Source: Lineus longissimus (lineage: Eukaryota > Nemertea > Pilidiophora > Heteronemertea > Lineidae). From it: a stretch of 64,000 nt of DNA. The position numbers were made by a program, and so were the translations under genes. Shown here in pieces: positions 1-11,255 of this stretch (the stretch's first letter is position 1; every line of letters begins with the position of its first letter). Where the stretch lies: the NCBI RefSeq assembly GCF_910592395.1, contig NC_088315.1, forward strand, positions 17,467,808 through 17,531,807, given 5' to 3'. The notes beneath the pieces are model-generated. The model was not told where the DNA came from, ran no database searches, and saw nothing but the letters and a program-made list of their open reading frames with translations.

Positions 1-950
1 TTGATAAAAACAGACGTACTATTCACTTGTTGCGCCCGCCCAATTAAGTTGTCAACATTGCAAAACTCGGCGGTGACTTGTTCGGAAAAGCCAAGGCAGA
101 ATCTGCCTAAGAGCCACGAGTACGAAACCCCGCACTCTGTCAAATCTCGTGAATCGATTGAGGAAAACCTCGGTCAGAGAGGGTATCGCGGCAGAATCGG
201 CCTAAAAGCCGCGAGTACGGAGCCCCGTACTCTGTCTGTCGCAACTCGACAATCTTCACCGGCCGGGCAACCCGCCCGAGAATCAGGCGAGGTGGTGAGG
301 CCGGTGCTCGCGCGAGACAGGTCGACGTCAAGAAGGAAACCCTCGGTGGGAAAAGCCGCGGCAGAATCTGGCTATGAGTGGAGAGTACGGCGCCCCCCCC
401 CCCCCCCCATGAAACAGCACCGGCCGGGATACCCGCCTGGGAGGCAGGCGAGTGTGCAAGACCCGTGCCCTTGCGAGGAACTCGCCAATGAAGGAAAGCC
501 TCGGTCGGAGAAGCAGCGGTGGATCCGGCGAAAGGCCGAGAGTGCAGCGCCCCGTACTCTATTGCGCTTCTCCTCAATCGCGCATGGCCGGGGCGACCGG
601 CCCGCGTGTGGTCCGAGGGCGCGAGGCCCGTGCCCGTGCGAGACGAGTCGGCGGTGAAGGCGGCTCGGCCGTAGCAGTCAGGCGAGTCCCAAGTCGAGGA
701 AGTGTTCCCTGCTGTTTTTCAACTTCGGGAGTTCGTGCCATCTCCGAGTCTGTCGGCCGGCCGCCCAGCGCCTAGCAGCATGCTCGACTCGTGTCCGGTT
801 CGCCGGCCGTGGCAATTAGCCGCGACCGAGCGGCCGGGGTTTTTTTTGTCGAGAAATACCCCGGCACCCTTCACCGACCCCGAAACCAAATCTAGCCCTA
901 GCTCCGGTTCGCCGGCCGCGGCAACAAGCCACCGCCGAGCGGACGGTCTC
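1..950. repeat. GC-rich unit head with degenerate internal repeats (unit A)
   Basis: Strongly GC-rich compared with the rest of the unit. A diverged motif (GCAGAATCTG-like, then a short hairpin such as GAGTACGG...CCGTACTC) recurs about four times, near 100, 205, 360 and 515. A run of 16 C sits at about 393-408. Open frames exist on both strands, but I see no conserved protein; they look like a by-product of composition. The segment could be a promoter or CpG-island-like head, spacer DNA or a structured transcript; the sequence does not decide. The same head occurs at 10107-11055 and 18769-19725. Confidence 0.7.
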
Positions 951-953
951 TTT

Positions 954-1150
954 GTCGAGAAAATTAACGTTCTGCCTCTTAGCAGTTTTCGAATTTTCAA
1001 AAAAAACACGGCAACTTTTATCCATCTGAGAACTATTTTTTGAATTTCCTGCCTAGAATCTATTTTTAGACGAATCTTGAATTTCCCTCATTAATCATGG
1101 ATCCACCACACGGATCCACCACATTGGAGCTCGAAAACATACCATACTAC
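954..1150 (+). repeat. Inverted-repeat arm, left (unit A)
   Basis: About 195 bp beginning GTCGAGAAAATTAAC and ending near GAGCTCGAAAACA. It reappears in opposite orientation at 8409-8603, so the cysteine-rich peptide gene lies between two inverted arms. The same pair exists in unit B (11059-11255 and 17786-17980). Unit C has only the left arm (about 19728-19915). Confidence 0.8.
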
Positions 1151-2538
1151 TGTTGTGCCGCGACTGGATCTCTTTAATGTGCGGGGTTTCTCTGTGATGT
1201 AAAGAAGACACAACCATATTTGTATGGCGGTTACCTTGGTAGGATGTCTGAAAGGTTTGAAGCTAAAAGCCATGTGCGACCGTACACGGTCTCCAATCCT
1301 TTAGGCTGGTTACTCTAAGCTCCAATCAAAGACGAAATTATTTTATTCGTACGCGGTTTCGCTCATGCATAACTACACGTGTTGATTACTCCTGAAGTTA
1401 TTCAGGCACTGCAGGTAGCAGGGGTTACAGCGTGTTAGGTAATCACCCGACATCATACGACACCCAAATTTAGTTGTGCACGAGCGATATCGCATAGGAA
1501 TATTAGATCGGACACCGTGAATATCCGCTCAGAAGTTTCTGGGTGGTTGTAAATTCTCACAGCGGTTACAGCTATGAAGAGCAGTGCAGCACAAATCGAC
1601 TTACTCCTTGATTAAGAAGAATTGTTTTGTCTGTTCCTGATGTTTGAAAGTAACATTAATATTTGGGGTGATAAGCAGTGATGCGCAGTTTCTTTTTCTG
1701 GTGATTATATCATTGAGGTACGTATTTTGCGACGCAAAATAGCCATGAATGGGAGTGATATTCTAAGACACCCGAGTGAGAATATGTCATTTTCATAATG
1801 GTATATAGCCTCGTTTTCACAAAAGGTTTGGATAAAAAAACAACCGTAACCGCTTGGGTTGGTGCAAAATGTGGAAACATTTCAAAAGCATCTAAAACCA
1901 CTTTATTCGATACGTTTTAGAATAGAAATTGATACCTCACGGTATGCGACGACCGATCTCAACCAGTTCGGTATCAATTCCTTAAGCCATGGATGGGATC
2001 TGACTTACCTTGTAAAAGCCCCCTGTTGTCATCATTGTAAGAATTTGTTGACAAGAGCACGATGGTTCCATTGAACTTCCTTGACCACTAGCTTGACTTA
2101 CATAGTTAGATAAAGTGATGCTGTTTTCATGTTATTGCTTGAAGACGTTATTTGTCTTCATTTTCGAGTGCATATTTTAATATAATAAAGCCTGTACCTC
2201 ATGAGGATAAATTACATGGTGTTTGGGAAGCGACATTTTTCTATGATGGAGATTTCCCACACGTGCCCTTGGATTCAACCAATTGTGACAATAATATTGA
2301 CCTCTCTATCTGGCCTTTATTTCGGCTGTTGACTTAAACTCCTGAAAGTGATGGATTAAATATTTGAAGCAAATAAAGAGATTAAGTGCAGCTGTCCTGT
2401 TTCACACCGGCATATCTGATAACTCATTCGCGTGATGAACATCTTGATCGATGGCGGCAGACCCCTGTCAAAATGAAATCGAGCGAAAGTCGACGGATGA
2501 CATGTGGCAGTTTACTAAGTTAACAACTTTTTGCGCAG

Positions 2539-2684
2539 ACACCCTTTGCGCATCCGGAACAAACCTACCCTGATCGGGCTTCAAATACCAGACCCAGCCA
2601 GGCTTCCAACAATCTTGCATTGGACTCCAAGCAGAACGGACACATCATCACGAATCTTCCCTGCAAAGGCTCTCGATTTCTAAG
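2539..2684 (+). other. Possible exon or pseudo-exon (unit A)
   Basis: A 146-nt open segment preceded by a pyrimidine-rich stretch ending GCGCAG and followed by AAG|GTTAGT. Equivalent segments lie at 12644-12789 and 21626-21771. Units A and C differ here by one substitution, which would change Pro to Leu. I do not recognise the encoded sequence. It may be a captured exon or chance. Confidence 0.25.
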
Positions 2685-3141
2685 GTTAGTGCTTTTCGCC
2701 CACATTTATCTTCGAAACTACCACGGTGGTTGTTCAAAAACAGAATTGGTTTATTCGTGCGCGAAATCGTTCGTGCATAGGCCTATCCAGACGCGCTTGT
2801 CGCAGTCGTGTTGAAGGGGTGACGTTGACACACAATTAAGCTGTTACTCTTTCTCTGAACAACTGCAAAAGTACATTTTGGAATGAGCGAAATCGCGTGC
2901 AAAAAAACATTGTCAAGTTTGAATCACCACCGCGTGACTACCATAGAGATAGGATCAAAGAGTCGGCACCATGGCAAGAGCTTGTGTACGAAGCTCTCCT
3001 CATTTTCATAGACAGAGGTCCCCATTTTTTGCATAAAGAGCCATTGGCATTATTCAGGGTACTTTTATCAAGCTGTCGGCAGCCCAATCACCTATCCTAC
3101 AAAAGGAGTTTCCATGACCAAATTGCAAAAAATAGGAAATA

Positions 3142-3364
3142 TGTGACTCGCTCTACCAAAACTAGGCGCTTGTCGCATCTGAACTCGACAGGTTGATACG
3201 GACTTGTTGTTCATTTCCCTATTGTAGACCTTTTGTGAAATCTATTACAAACTGATTTGGTCACATTTCACAAAAGGTCTACAATAGGGAAATGAACAAC
3301 AAGTCCGTATCAACCTGTCAAGTTTAGATGCGACAAGCGCCTAGTTTTGGTAGAGCGGGTCACA
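3142..3364. mobile_element. Palindromic MITE, 223 bp, TA target duplication (unit A)
   Basis: Two arms of roughly 95 bp, starting TGTGACTCGCTCTACC and ending in its near complement GGGTCACA, around a short centre. TA flanks both sides. Unit C has the uninterrupted site (TA at 22227-22228), which directly shows insertion. A related but diverged element is at 54677-54931 in a CTR9 intron. Confidence 0.88.
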
Positions 3365-4147
3365 TATTCAAAACCTGATTGAATTGTTATGTTATTCCGA
3401 TGTTGACTCCGATTTGAACCGAATTAGTCATCCACGCGTCACTCCTCCCATTTGGACCGATGCGCTAGTGTGGCGCTGATTGGAGCCATCGATCTAGATC
3501 GAGATTTTTCCTTTTTGCTTTGCGAATCGGGGAGAGCCCAAAAACCTCGTCACTTGTTATTCTTTGAAAATGTAAAAATACACTGCGTACAATCGTCATC
3601 TTTTCCTAACGTGGCTTCGAACAAAACAAAAAAAAATGGGAAAGAATAGGCATAATTTGCAAGGCATTAGCCCCCTAATCTCAACAAAGCAACACTTCCT
3701 TCACTGCCCTCAGCGACCCTTTTGGCGAGGTTTACTCAAAATGACGTCGCGGAATTCCCTTGGCTTCGGCGAGCGGGAAAGAAATTGGCGCGCAGGAATT
3801 CATTGACTCTTTTGTTGGCAAAGATTCAAGAAAATCGTGTTTTTCTTAGAAGCCTACATATAACAGTAAAAACAGAATTTAAAAATCATCAAAAGCTTTT
3901 AGAAGTTAAATTTTCTAATGAAACAGGAAAAAAAATATTGAAATAATTAAAGTTTTGAACGCACTCTGTGATACTCGGCGAGTGGGTAAACTTGGCTTAT
4001 ACTCAGGTTTGAGGAATTCTGGGGGTATTTGTCTTACCTTACACCGCGATGGTGACACTAACACACAGCGCTCAGACCAAGGCGTCGCACTGAACTTTAG
4101 GGAAAAATGACAAATCCGCTAGATTAGAAACAAGTATCAATTTCAAA

Positions 4148-4154
4148 TATAAAA
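4148..4154 (+). promoter_or_regulatory. TATA-like box upstream of cysteine-rich peptide gene (A)
   Basis: TATAAAA about 560 bp before the coding exon. The start codon sits just inside an exon with its own splice acceptor, so an upstream non-coding exon is required and this TATA is a candidate for its promoter. Also present at 14253-14259 (B) and 23012-23018 (C). It lies next to repeat-like sequence, so the call is tentative. Confidence 0.35.
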
Positions 4155-4714
4155 CCCCTCTAGCTAAGCATTAAAAGTGATTTTAACTGCATTTTAAATG
4201 TTTCTATATTTTGAACCAACACAAGTGGTCGTAAGACAAGGCGCGATGTAAACTACGTTGAAAACGATGCTTCTTTGTCACAAAGGTGTTTCAGAATGTT
4301 ACTTAGCGACTTGTTTTAACCGCGCTTGGCGATGCTTCAAAACGGTGAACTGCTAGACCGACTGGAGAATGTGCGGTTGGCTCAATAAGAACAATGATCG
4401 TGCGCGTATTGGATTTTTGTATTCATATCAGGGATTGCAGACCTTTATTCTGATTTCTTCGCGCTCTGGAATCACCCGGTACAGTTTGCCTTTCCTCTCA
4501 GCGTATGATTCCTGGTCGGCTGTTATCTCCATTATTATAACCCTGGCAATCGGGTTACTATCTCGATCTCGATCCGATATGTGTCGATGGCACCACTGGA
4601 CCAGTGATCAATCTCTGTTCGTCCCAGAGGCGCTGTCGGGAGTCGTAATGTGCTGTGGAGTTCCTGATACGTAACTTTGCTAATATGTCAATTTTTCTCT
4701 TCCTTTTAGGCGCA

Positions 4715-5316
4715 ATGAAGTACATGTTGTTTACCGTTTGCATCCTCCTGGTGTTTGTTATGGCCAAGGAAGCAGGTAGGTTTTGTTACTAGAGAGCAGC
4801 ATTATTGACGTGGTGCTGGTGAAAGGTCAAAGTTTCGGCAGGACTGTCGAGAGGGATTATTGCTTGTCGAAACCCAAATAGCGTCGTAGGAAAGCGTGTG
4901 ATCACGGTTGATCATGCTGCATAAACGGACATGATTCAGTCAATCAGACACGGTAGCAATCAGTATTATGAATGGCGCCACCTCAGTCATGCTATGCTTG
5001 TTAACACGTGGTCTCGGATTATCTCCAAGCCTCGCAATTGGTAACCGTTGCTTAGTGATTCACTGGCCCAGTTTACCAATCATGTATACGTATAGCGAAG
5101 TTTTTGGAACAGAGTTAATATATCTTCATCGTTCACTGGAGATTAAATTTCGAACTCTTTTTTTCAGATGCTTGCGGGAACTCCGGTGATCATTGTAACA
5201 ACGACTGCTGTGGTGGTTTTACGTGTGACTGGGATCAAGGGCTCCCTACGGTCTATGGCATATGTGTCGCGGAGGCACCGAGGCCCTGTGAATCCTTTCC
5301 CGGCTGCCAATCGTAA
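4715..5316 (+). CDS. Secreted eight-cysteine toxin-like/defence-like peptide (copy A)
   Basis: Two coding exons. Exon 4710-4775 follows an acceptor (CCTTTTAG) and contains the start codon at 4715 and 20 codons of a typical signal peptide. It ends in phase 1 at G|GTAGG. Exon 5168-5316 follows TTTTTTTCAG and encodes nearly all of the mature peptide up to the stop at 5314-5316. The product is 69 residues with almost no propeptide. Cysteine spacing is C-x6-C-x3-CC-x4-C-x12-C-x7-C-x5-C. The first six match an inhibitor-cystine-knot framework, plus an extra C-terminal pair. Such folds are known from venom toxins, antimicrobial peptides and other secreted peptides, so the role is inferred only as secreted and disulfide-rich. 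The phase-1 intron after the signal peptide is common in secreted peptide genes. The poly(A) signal is at 5389. Confidence 0.87.
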
Positions 5317-5388
5317 TGTTATTATCTCATCTTCGCCGCAGGATGTTACAATGATCTTGATTGAATAATTAAGATGTAAAGTGTTCAA

Positions 5389-5394
5389 AATAAA
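5389..5394 (+). terminator. Poly(A) signal AATAAA, peptide gene A
   Basis: Canonical hexamer 72 bp after the stop codon. Conserved at 15494-15499 and 24201-24206. Confidence 0.75.
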
Positions 5395-6362
5395 AATTGC
5401 GATATCAACTTATAATGACCTTTAGTATGTTTCTTAGTCCTCATCTGACATCCTGGCACCAGTGGTTTTCAATATACTCCGCCTCTCGATTTCAAACGAG
5501 GTAGGTGAGACTCTGGAGTATACGCTGGCGGTTTGTTCCGGAACTGTAGGGAACGGGAAGTGGAATACAACCTAAACGTCAACATTGAAATGGCAATTCC
5601 TAGCCTCAGGGGACAATTGCTTACAGAGACAAAGCGACGTCATGTAAATAATTCTTAGTTCCGGTGTAGAAGTAGTAAATGTACCTCTGGGAAAATTCCC
5701 CAGCTCTATTATTGTAGTCTGACGGATTATCTTACAAGTATTTGGTTATAGAAAGAGGCCATGGCTGTCAACAGCTCAGAAGGCGCATAATAATCATAAA
5801 GAATCTTTTGTTTTCCTGACATTATACATGAATGTATGTATGTACGTACATGTATTATGCACTTTTTGCCAACTGACGGACGGACACTGGCGCACTCTAC
5901 AAAGAAACCATGCCATTATCTCCCACCAGCCCTCAATCGAACTGGAATAGATCTTTGTAATAGGGGCGAGTTTATCATGTTCCATCATTTTCCGTTCGTT
6001 CCGTCACAATCCGTCCTTTCGATGAGGCCTGTTTGACGTAGTCGGGGTGAATATGAATGGCGTCGACGCATATGAGTATATCAAGATCCTTTTTGTTGTT
6101 AATGACCGGTCGGAGTAATTACGTCTTAATTACGCTGAAAAATCAATGTCATGTGAATATTCATGACCCCGGGTACATGTAAGGTTGAACAAACCTATCG
6201 GCCACAAGTTCACATTTGGATTGGTTAGATCACAGTCCACTGATTAAACTTAGGTACTGTTTTATAGTTTGATTTACTTTTGGCACATTGTCATTGCAAT
6301 TGCCATTTGCCAGGTATACGCATTGAACTAACCCATGAAAAAGCACGAGGTCACATGACATA

Positions 6363-7172
6363 TATATATTTATTTATTCCTCCTATGCAGAAGAAGATAT
6401 ACAAAATAGTATACAATAAATTTAACAGAGTGTATGAGGAGTGAGTGCATTATTTACAGGTAATTTGGTAATTAATTGAGTGAGCTGGTTAATACCAGCA
6501 CTCCGCTGCAATTTGCAGCAATGACATGTTGTCTTCTAGGTCGCAGCCAGGTATTTGCTTACCTAGCAATGTCTCTGTTAGATCATTGTCATTCATGTTC
6601 CACAGTGCCGCGGACACCTCTACGGAGCATTCGTCTACGGCTCTTTCCCAGAATAGGTCTCGCTTTACCGCGAGACCCGAGCACTCGCAGAAGAGATGTC
6701 GTGGTGTGTCCGTGTATGCGCTTTTACAATGTGAGCAATATATAGGCTCTTGCAATATGACAAATGTGTTCAGCTTTGCAAGAAAAGCATATCTATGTTT
6801 ACTCCTCGGGTCCTTTTGGGCGGACAGCCAGAGGAGGGACGGAAAGTCCAACGTTTTCTCAATGTTCAGAATTCTGGTTAGTTCGCAGTCCTTGTTACAC
6901 GCGGACACGAAGTTAACATTTTCATGAGTCTCTATGGCTAATCGTACAGTCGATTTCCAGACGGATTTGTGAGGGAAAAGAGCTGGGTCCGTGGCGGCTA
7001 GTTCTAAGTAATCCGATAGATGATATTTATATAACGTGTCCCTGAGCAAGGGAACATAGCCAATGCACTCCTTACTGCGGGTAGTTCTGTCCTGCATGGA
7101 TAGGTACCTGAGTCTGAATACCGTCCACGGGAGTTTGCATGGCGCTTTACTTAAGGCTACAAGTTGACCAAG
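6363..7172 (-). mobile_element. 5'-truncated non-LTR retrotransposon (LINE) fragment, unit A only
   Basis: A minus-strand open frame ending at 6489 encodes the C-terminal tail typical of LINE reverse-transcriptase proteins. It has a zinc-knuckle-like CxxC ... TDTPRHLF ... C region near 6655-6720. The minus-strand 3' end runs into an AATAAATAAATATATATA tail at 6361-6380. Unit B has the empty locus (about 16465-16545); there A has lost about 80 bp of target. The reading frame continues a few codons into flanking host DNA at 7173-7193, so its apparent start is not real. Absence from B and C makes this a young insertion. Confidence 0.85.
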
Positions 7173-8408
7173 GAACTTGATCTTCTCTTGCAAAAGATTG
7201 GATAGGCCTACATATCTTAAAACTTGGGGATGACGAAGGTATAGTTGTCATTAAAAATAAAAGCAATCTTACGGACCAAAACGCAACCGTAGTCGTTTCA
7301 ATATTCAGCTTTCAGCCCTTCGATTAAAATTTTACCGCCTTGAAAACCTATGAAGGCAGTCATTACGAAAATCAATGAAGCAATACACTGGCCTCATATC
7401 GGGAGCTAATACATGGTGTCAACGTATAATACAGAGTATGTTCGTCCATTTTTATCATGAAATATTTTACCGAGATAAATCTGCAAGTGCATAACGACGA
7501 CCAAATTCGTGTAACTTATGAATGAAAGAGACAACTCATATGAAAAACTAACAGTTAAAATCGTTTAGAATTAGGCCCCGGCAGTGGCCGCTTTAGCGCC
7601 ACCCGTGGTGCCTACTGGTATTAGGCTGGGCAAATGCGAGGCCAATGCCCTAGACATTTAATCGTCATTCCAAAGTCACCACCAGGCTTTATGATATGTA
7701 GAGAATCGCTGTTAACACCAGTCCTCCTTCAAAAGCCCGATGGCGCCATAGCCTTGCAAAGAACTGGGCCGTGTAACCACTCAGGAGCACGACGCAACAG
7801 CCTTGGCGACTACAAAGTTTTGTGCCTCTGCTCGTTAACGGAAATATAGCGTTCAATTTCAAAAGTCGTATCTTGGCAATTCCGTCTCAGCCAAAGTTCT
7901 CCTATTGTCTTTGCAAAAACTCGCGAGAGACGGGACTGGAGAAGACATTGCGGCGCTTGCTGATCTACCGTCGTTGTGCTGTACATTTTTAAGTCCGCAT
8001 GCTTGGGAGTGACGTCAGACAAGTCAAAATCAGTCAATGGAAAGATTAGGGACAAGGAGGAAGTGTTTATTTTGTTGAGGGCTATCTGTATTGAGGTTAT
8101 ACATTTCTTTTTACGGAAGATCCCGGGATAGAAATCACTTAAAGGAAACCTATCATGAAACGTTTATAAAAATGGGGAGTTTTGAACTGCCCGGTTAAAA
8201 TCTAAGGCGGGAATAAGCTTCATTTGACAAATCTTAGCAGTTTCGATTTACCTTCAGGTAGTTGATTATGTGGGCTTGGCAACTGGGTAACATTGCATAA
8301 CGTTGCATAACATTACAGCCTCCAGTCAATGAACTGCACAAGAGGTTATCACCAATATAGCTATCTTTACTACGTTCAGCTAGTCTAAATAAAGATGTTG
8401 TGAGTGGT

Positions 8409-8603
8409 ATAGTATGTTGTTTTCGAGCTCCAATGTGGTGGATCCGTGTGGTGGATCCATGATTTAGGCGGGAAATTCAAGATTCGTCTAAAAATAGATT
8501 CTAGGCGGGAAATTCCAAAAATAGTTCTCAAATGGATAAAAGTGGCCGCGTTTTTTTTGAATATTCGAAAACCGCCAAGAGGCAAAAAGTTAATTTTCTC
8601 GAC
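8409..8603 (-). repeat. Inverted-repeat arm, right (unit A)
   Basis: Reverse complement of the arm at 954-1150 with scattered mismatches. No matching target-site duplication is visible outside the two arms, so I cannot show that they are ends of one transposon. Confidence 0.8.
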
Positions 8604-8917
8604 ATTTACTTCACAATTTGCTTCATGCAGCAATTATACAAGAAAGGTCATTGGGACGGCCTGTCTGTTATGCAATATTTGTTTAGAGCATGAGACCTAT
8701 GGATGGCTATAATGACTAATGCCCTCATGTCTGTGGTAAAATGTGGTATTTAGATAATTGATGATAATTAGTGTAGTCTCCGCATACATTGTGCCCTTGC
8801 ACTAACTGAAAACATGTAACCAAGTATTGGAAGCACCAGGATGAAGACATCTTCCCAAAACCAATCTTTGATCTACCCAAGAGCGTCATTGAGTCGGCCA
8901 AGTTTATACACAAGAAC

Positions 8918-9992
8918 GGTAGGTGATAAAGTATGGAATTAGTGAAACCTTGGAAACACTGATAAACCTTGGAAACACTCCTTAAAATGCATAAAAACAT
9001 GAAATAATGCCATTCGAACCTAACGTGGTTACGAATCAACATTTGGAGCTTATTCTTACATGATCAGATCGGAATTTTATGGTAATTTAGAAATCTGTCG
9101 CATATCCGATTTAATAGTCTATATTTTAGAACAACCCAGTTGTACCTCGCCTCCAGTGTACAGTACTGATCTCCCAAATATGGGAAGACACGCCCACCAC
9201 ACACCCATAATATGGACCAATACCATCCATGCAATGTAATTCAGGTTATCGCATCCGATCCGTGCGTACAGACAGCGTACAGACAGCGTACAGGTCATGA
9301 GGTGCATCATCAGCCATGCTGCCATGGCCATGGCCATGTCTTGCTTTTCGATCGGACGAGTTGCTTGGGAAGTTGGGGGCCTGTCATGCATTATGCATGG
9401 ATAAGGTTGACGACTATGTCTAGGCCTAATTGTCTATGATTGACTGATATTTTATAACAAACGATGAATAAAAGAAGCCTAGTCATGTATGTTTATTACC
9501 GAAGTTTGCGGATGAAAATTTCCTTCGCCGTGAGCGATTTCTTACATCTTCCAGTACGCATCGAGGGATGCAGAGATCTTTGTGACGTCACCAGTTCTAA
9601 GCGGTTTTTTTTTTATTCACGTGTGTGTTTGTCCTATGATCTCGTGCATCTAGTACCGAGCATAATACTTTATCGTCTATGGAATACAAAACAATCATAA
9701 AAACTAATTTTTGCTTCCATTGAAGAGAAATAAAATATTTTAACGACAACAGCGCATTGCCAATCGATGACGTCATCCTCCACATTAAAAATGTTGGCTT
9801 CTGAACTAACTTGCAAATTGCTATCAATAAAGTCAGCTGGGACGAGACTGTCAGTTGGGAGGGTATAAATCGTGGAAGGAACGCACCCGATTTCCCGCGC
9901 TATTTGCACAGTGATTCCATGGTTTACATTGAATATTACAAGGTTTATCAGTGTTTCCAAGGTTTCACTAATTCCATACTTTATCAACTACC
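8918..9992. mobile_element. Non-autonomous Mutator-like DNA transposon, 1,075 bp, unit A only
   Basis: Terminal inverted repeats of about 54 bp with one mismatch, beginning GGTAGGTGATAAAGTATGGA, flanked by a perfect 9-bp direct repeat CACAAGAAC (8909-8917 and 9993-10001). Unit B shows the empty site with a single CACAAGAAC near 18655. A 9-bp target duplication and long inverted repeats fit the Mutator superfamily. No transposase is visible, so mobilisation would have needed help in trans. Confidence 0.9.
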
Positions 9993-10106
9993 CACAAGAA
10001 CTACCAACCAGAAATGAACACCTGCATGGGGTAATAATTCAACCAGCAAATCTTCTACATAAAGCCCTTTGTAGTGCATCTATTTTCATCACATTCGCCA
10101 TGAATG

Positions 10107-11055
10107 TTGATAAAAACAGACGTACTATTCACTTGTTGCGCCCGCCCAATTAAGTTGTCAACATTGCAAAACTCGGCGGTGACTTGTTCGGAAAAGCCAA
10201 GGCAGAATCTGCCTAAGAGCCACGAGTACGAAACCCCGCACTCTGTCAAATCTCGTGAATCGATTGAGGAAAACCTCGGTCAGAGAGGGTATCGCGGCAG
10301 AATCGGCCTAAAAGCCGCGAGTACGGAGCCCCGTACTCTGTCTGTCGCAACTCGACAATCTTCACCGGCCGGGCAACCCGCCCGAGAATCAGGCGAGGTG
10401 GTGAGGCCGGTGCTCGCGCGAGACAGGTCGACGTCAAGAAGGAAACCCTCGGTGGGAAAAGCCGCGGCAGAATCTGGCTATGAGTGGAGAGTACGGCGCC
10501 CCCCCCCCCCCCCATGAAACAGCACCGGCCGGGATACCCGCCTGGGAGGCAGGCGAGTGTGCAAGACCCGTGCCCTTGCGAGGAACTCGCCAATGAAGGA
10601 AAGCCTCGGTCGGAGAAGCAGCGGTGGATCCGGCGAAAGGCCGAGAGTGCAGCGCCCCGTACTCTATTGCGCTTCTCCTCAATCGCGCATGGCCGGGGCG
10701 ACCGGCCCGCGTGTGGTCCGAGGGCGCGAGGCCCGTGCCCGTGCGAGACGAGTCGGCGGTGAAGGCGGCTCGGCCGTAGCAGTCAGGCGAGTCCCAAGTC
10801 GAGGAAGTGTTCCCTGCTGTTTTTCAACTTCGGGAGTTCGTGCCATCTCCGAGTCTGTCGGCCGGCCGCCCAGCGCCTAGCAGCATGCTCGACTCGTGTC
10901 CGGTTCGCCGGCCGTGGCAATTAGCCGCGACCGAGCGGCCGGGGTTTTTTTTGTCGAGAAATACCCCGGCACCCTTCACCGACCCCGAAACCAAATCTAG
11001 CCCTAGCTCCGGTTCGCCGGCCGCGGCAACAAGCCACCGCCGAGCGGACGGTCTC
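10107..11055. repeat. GC-rich unit head (unit B)
   Basis: Same as the head of unit A. The C run is 15 here. Confidence 0.7.
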
Positions 11056-11058
11056 TTT

Positions 11059-11255
11059 GTCGAGAAAATTAACGTTCTGCCTCTTAGCAGTTTTCGAATT
11101 TTCAAAAAAAACACGGCAACTTTTATCCATCTGAGAACTATTTTTTGAATTTCCTGCCTAGAATCTATTTTTAGACGAATCTTGAATTTCCCTCATTAAT
11201 CATGGATCCACCACACGGATCCACCACATTGGAGCTCGAAAACATACCATACTAC
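11059..11255 (+). repeat. Inverted-repeat arm, left (unit B)
   Basis: Unit B counterpart of 954-1150. Confidence 0.8.

Larger units (their letters stand above)
1..10106 (+). repeat. Tandem array unit A (left end cut by window edge)
   Basis: Base 1 onward is repeated almost exactly from 10107, so this is one unit of a head-to-tail array. It holds a GC-rich head, a two-coding-exon cysteine-rich peptide gene, inverted arms near 954-1150 and 8409-8603, and three insertions (3142-3364, 6363-7172, 8918-9992). By eye, A and B are nearly identical from 1 to about 6360: two substitutions near 3753-3757 and one C in the poly-C tract. Beyond about 7173 differences become frequent. Unit length differs from B mainly through the A-specific LINE and Mutator-like insertions. 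Confidence 0.95.

Noticed and set aside
1-775. Overlapping long open frames on both strands in the GC-rich unit head (also at 10107-10880 and 18899-19799)
   Set aside because: High GC lowers stop frequency, frames are open on both strands, the encoded sequence is low-complexity Arg/Pro/Gly, and the frame is disturbed by poly-C length changes between units.
4369-4674. 101-codon frame upstream of the cysteine-rich peptide gene
   Set aside because: Frame is broken in unit C by a one-base deletion; probably 5' flank or first intron.
8840-10030. Apparent exon-intron-exon with a short open frame ending NYQPEMNTCMG across the Mutator-like insertion
   Set aside because: The gap is a transposon with a 9-bp target duplication, not an intron. 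A and B differ in the would-be coding part by replacement changes only, and an in-frame stop lies just upstream.
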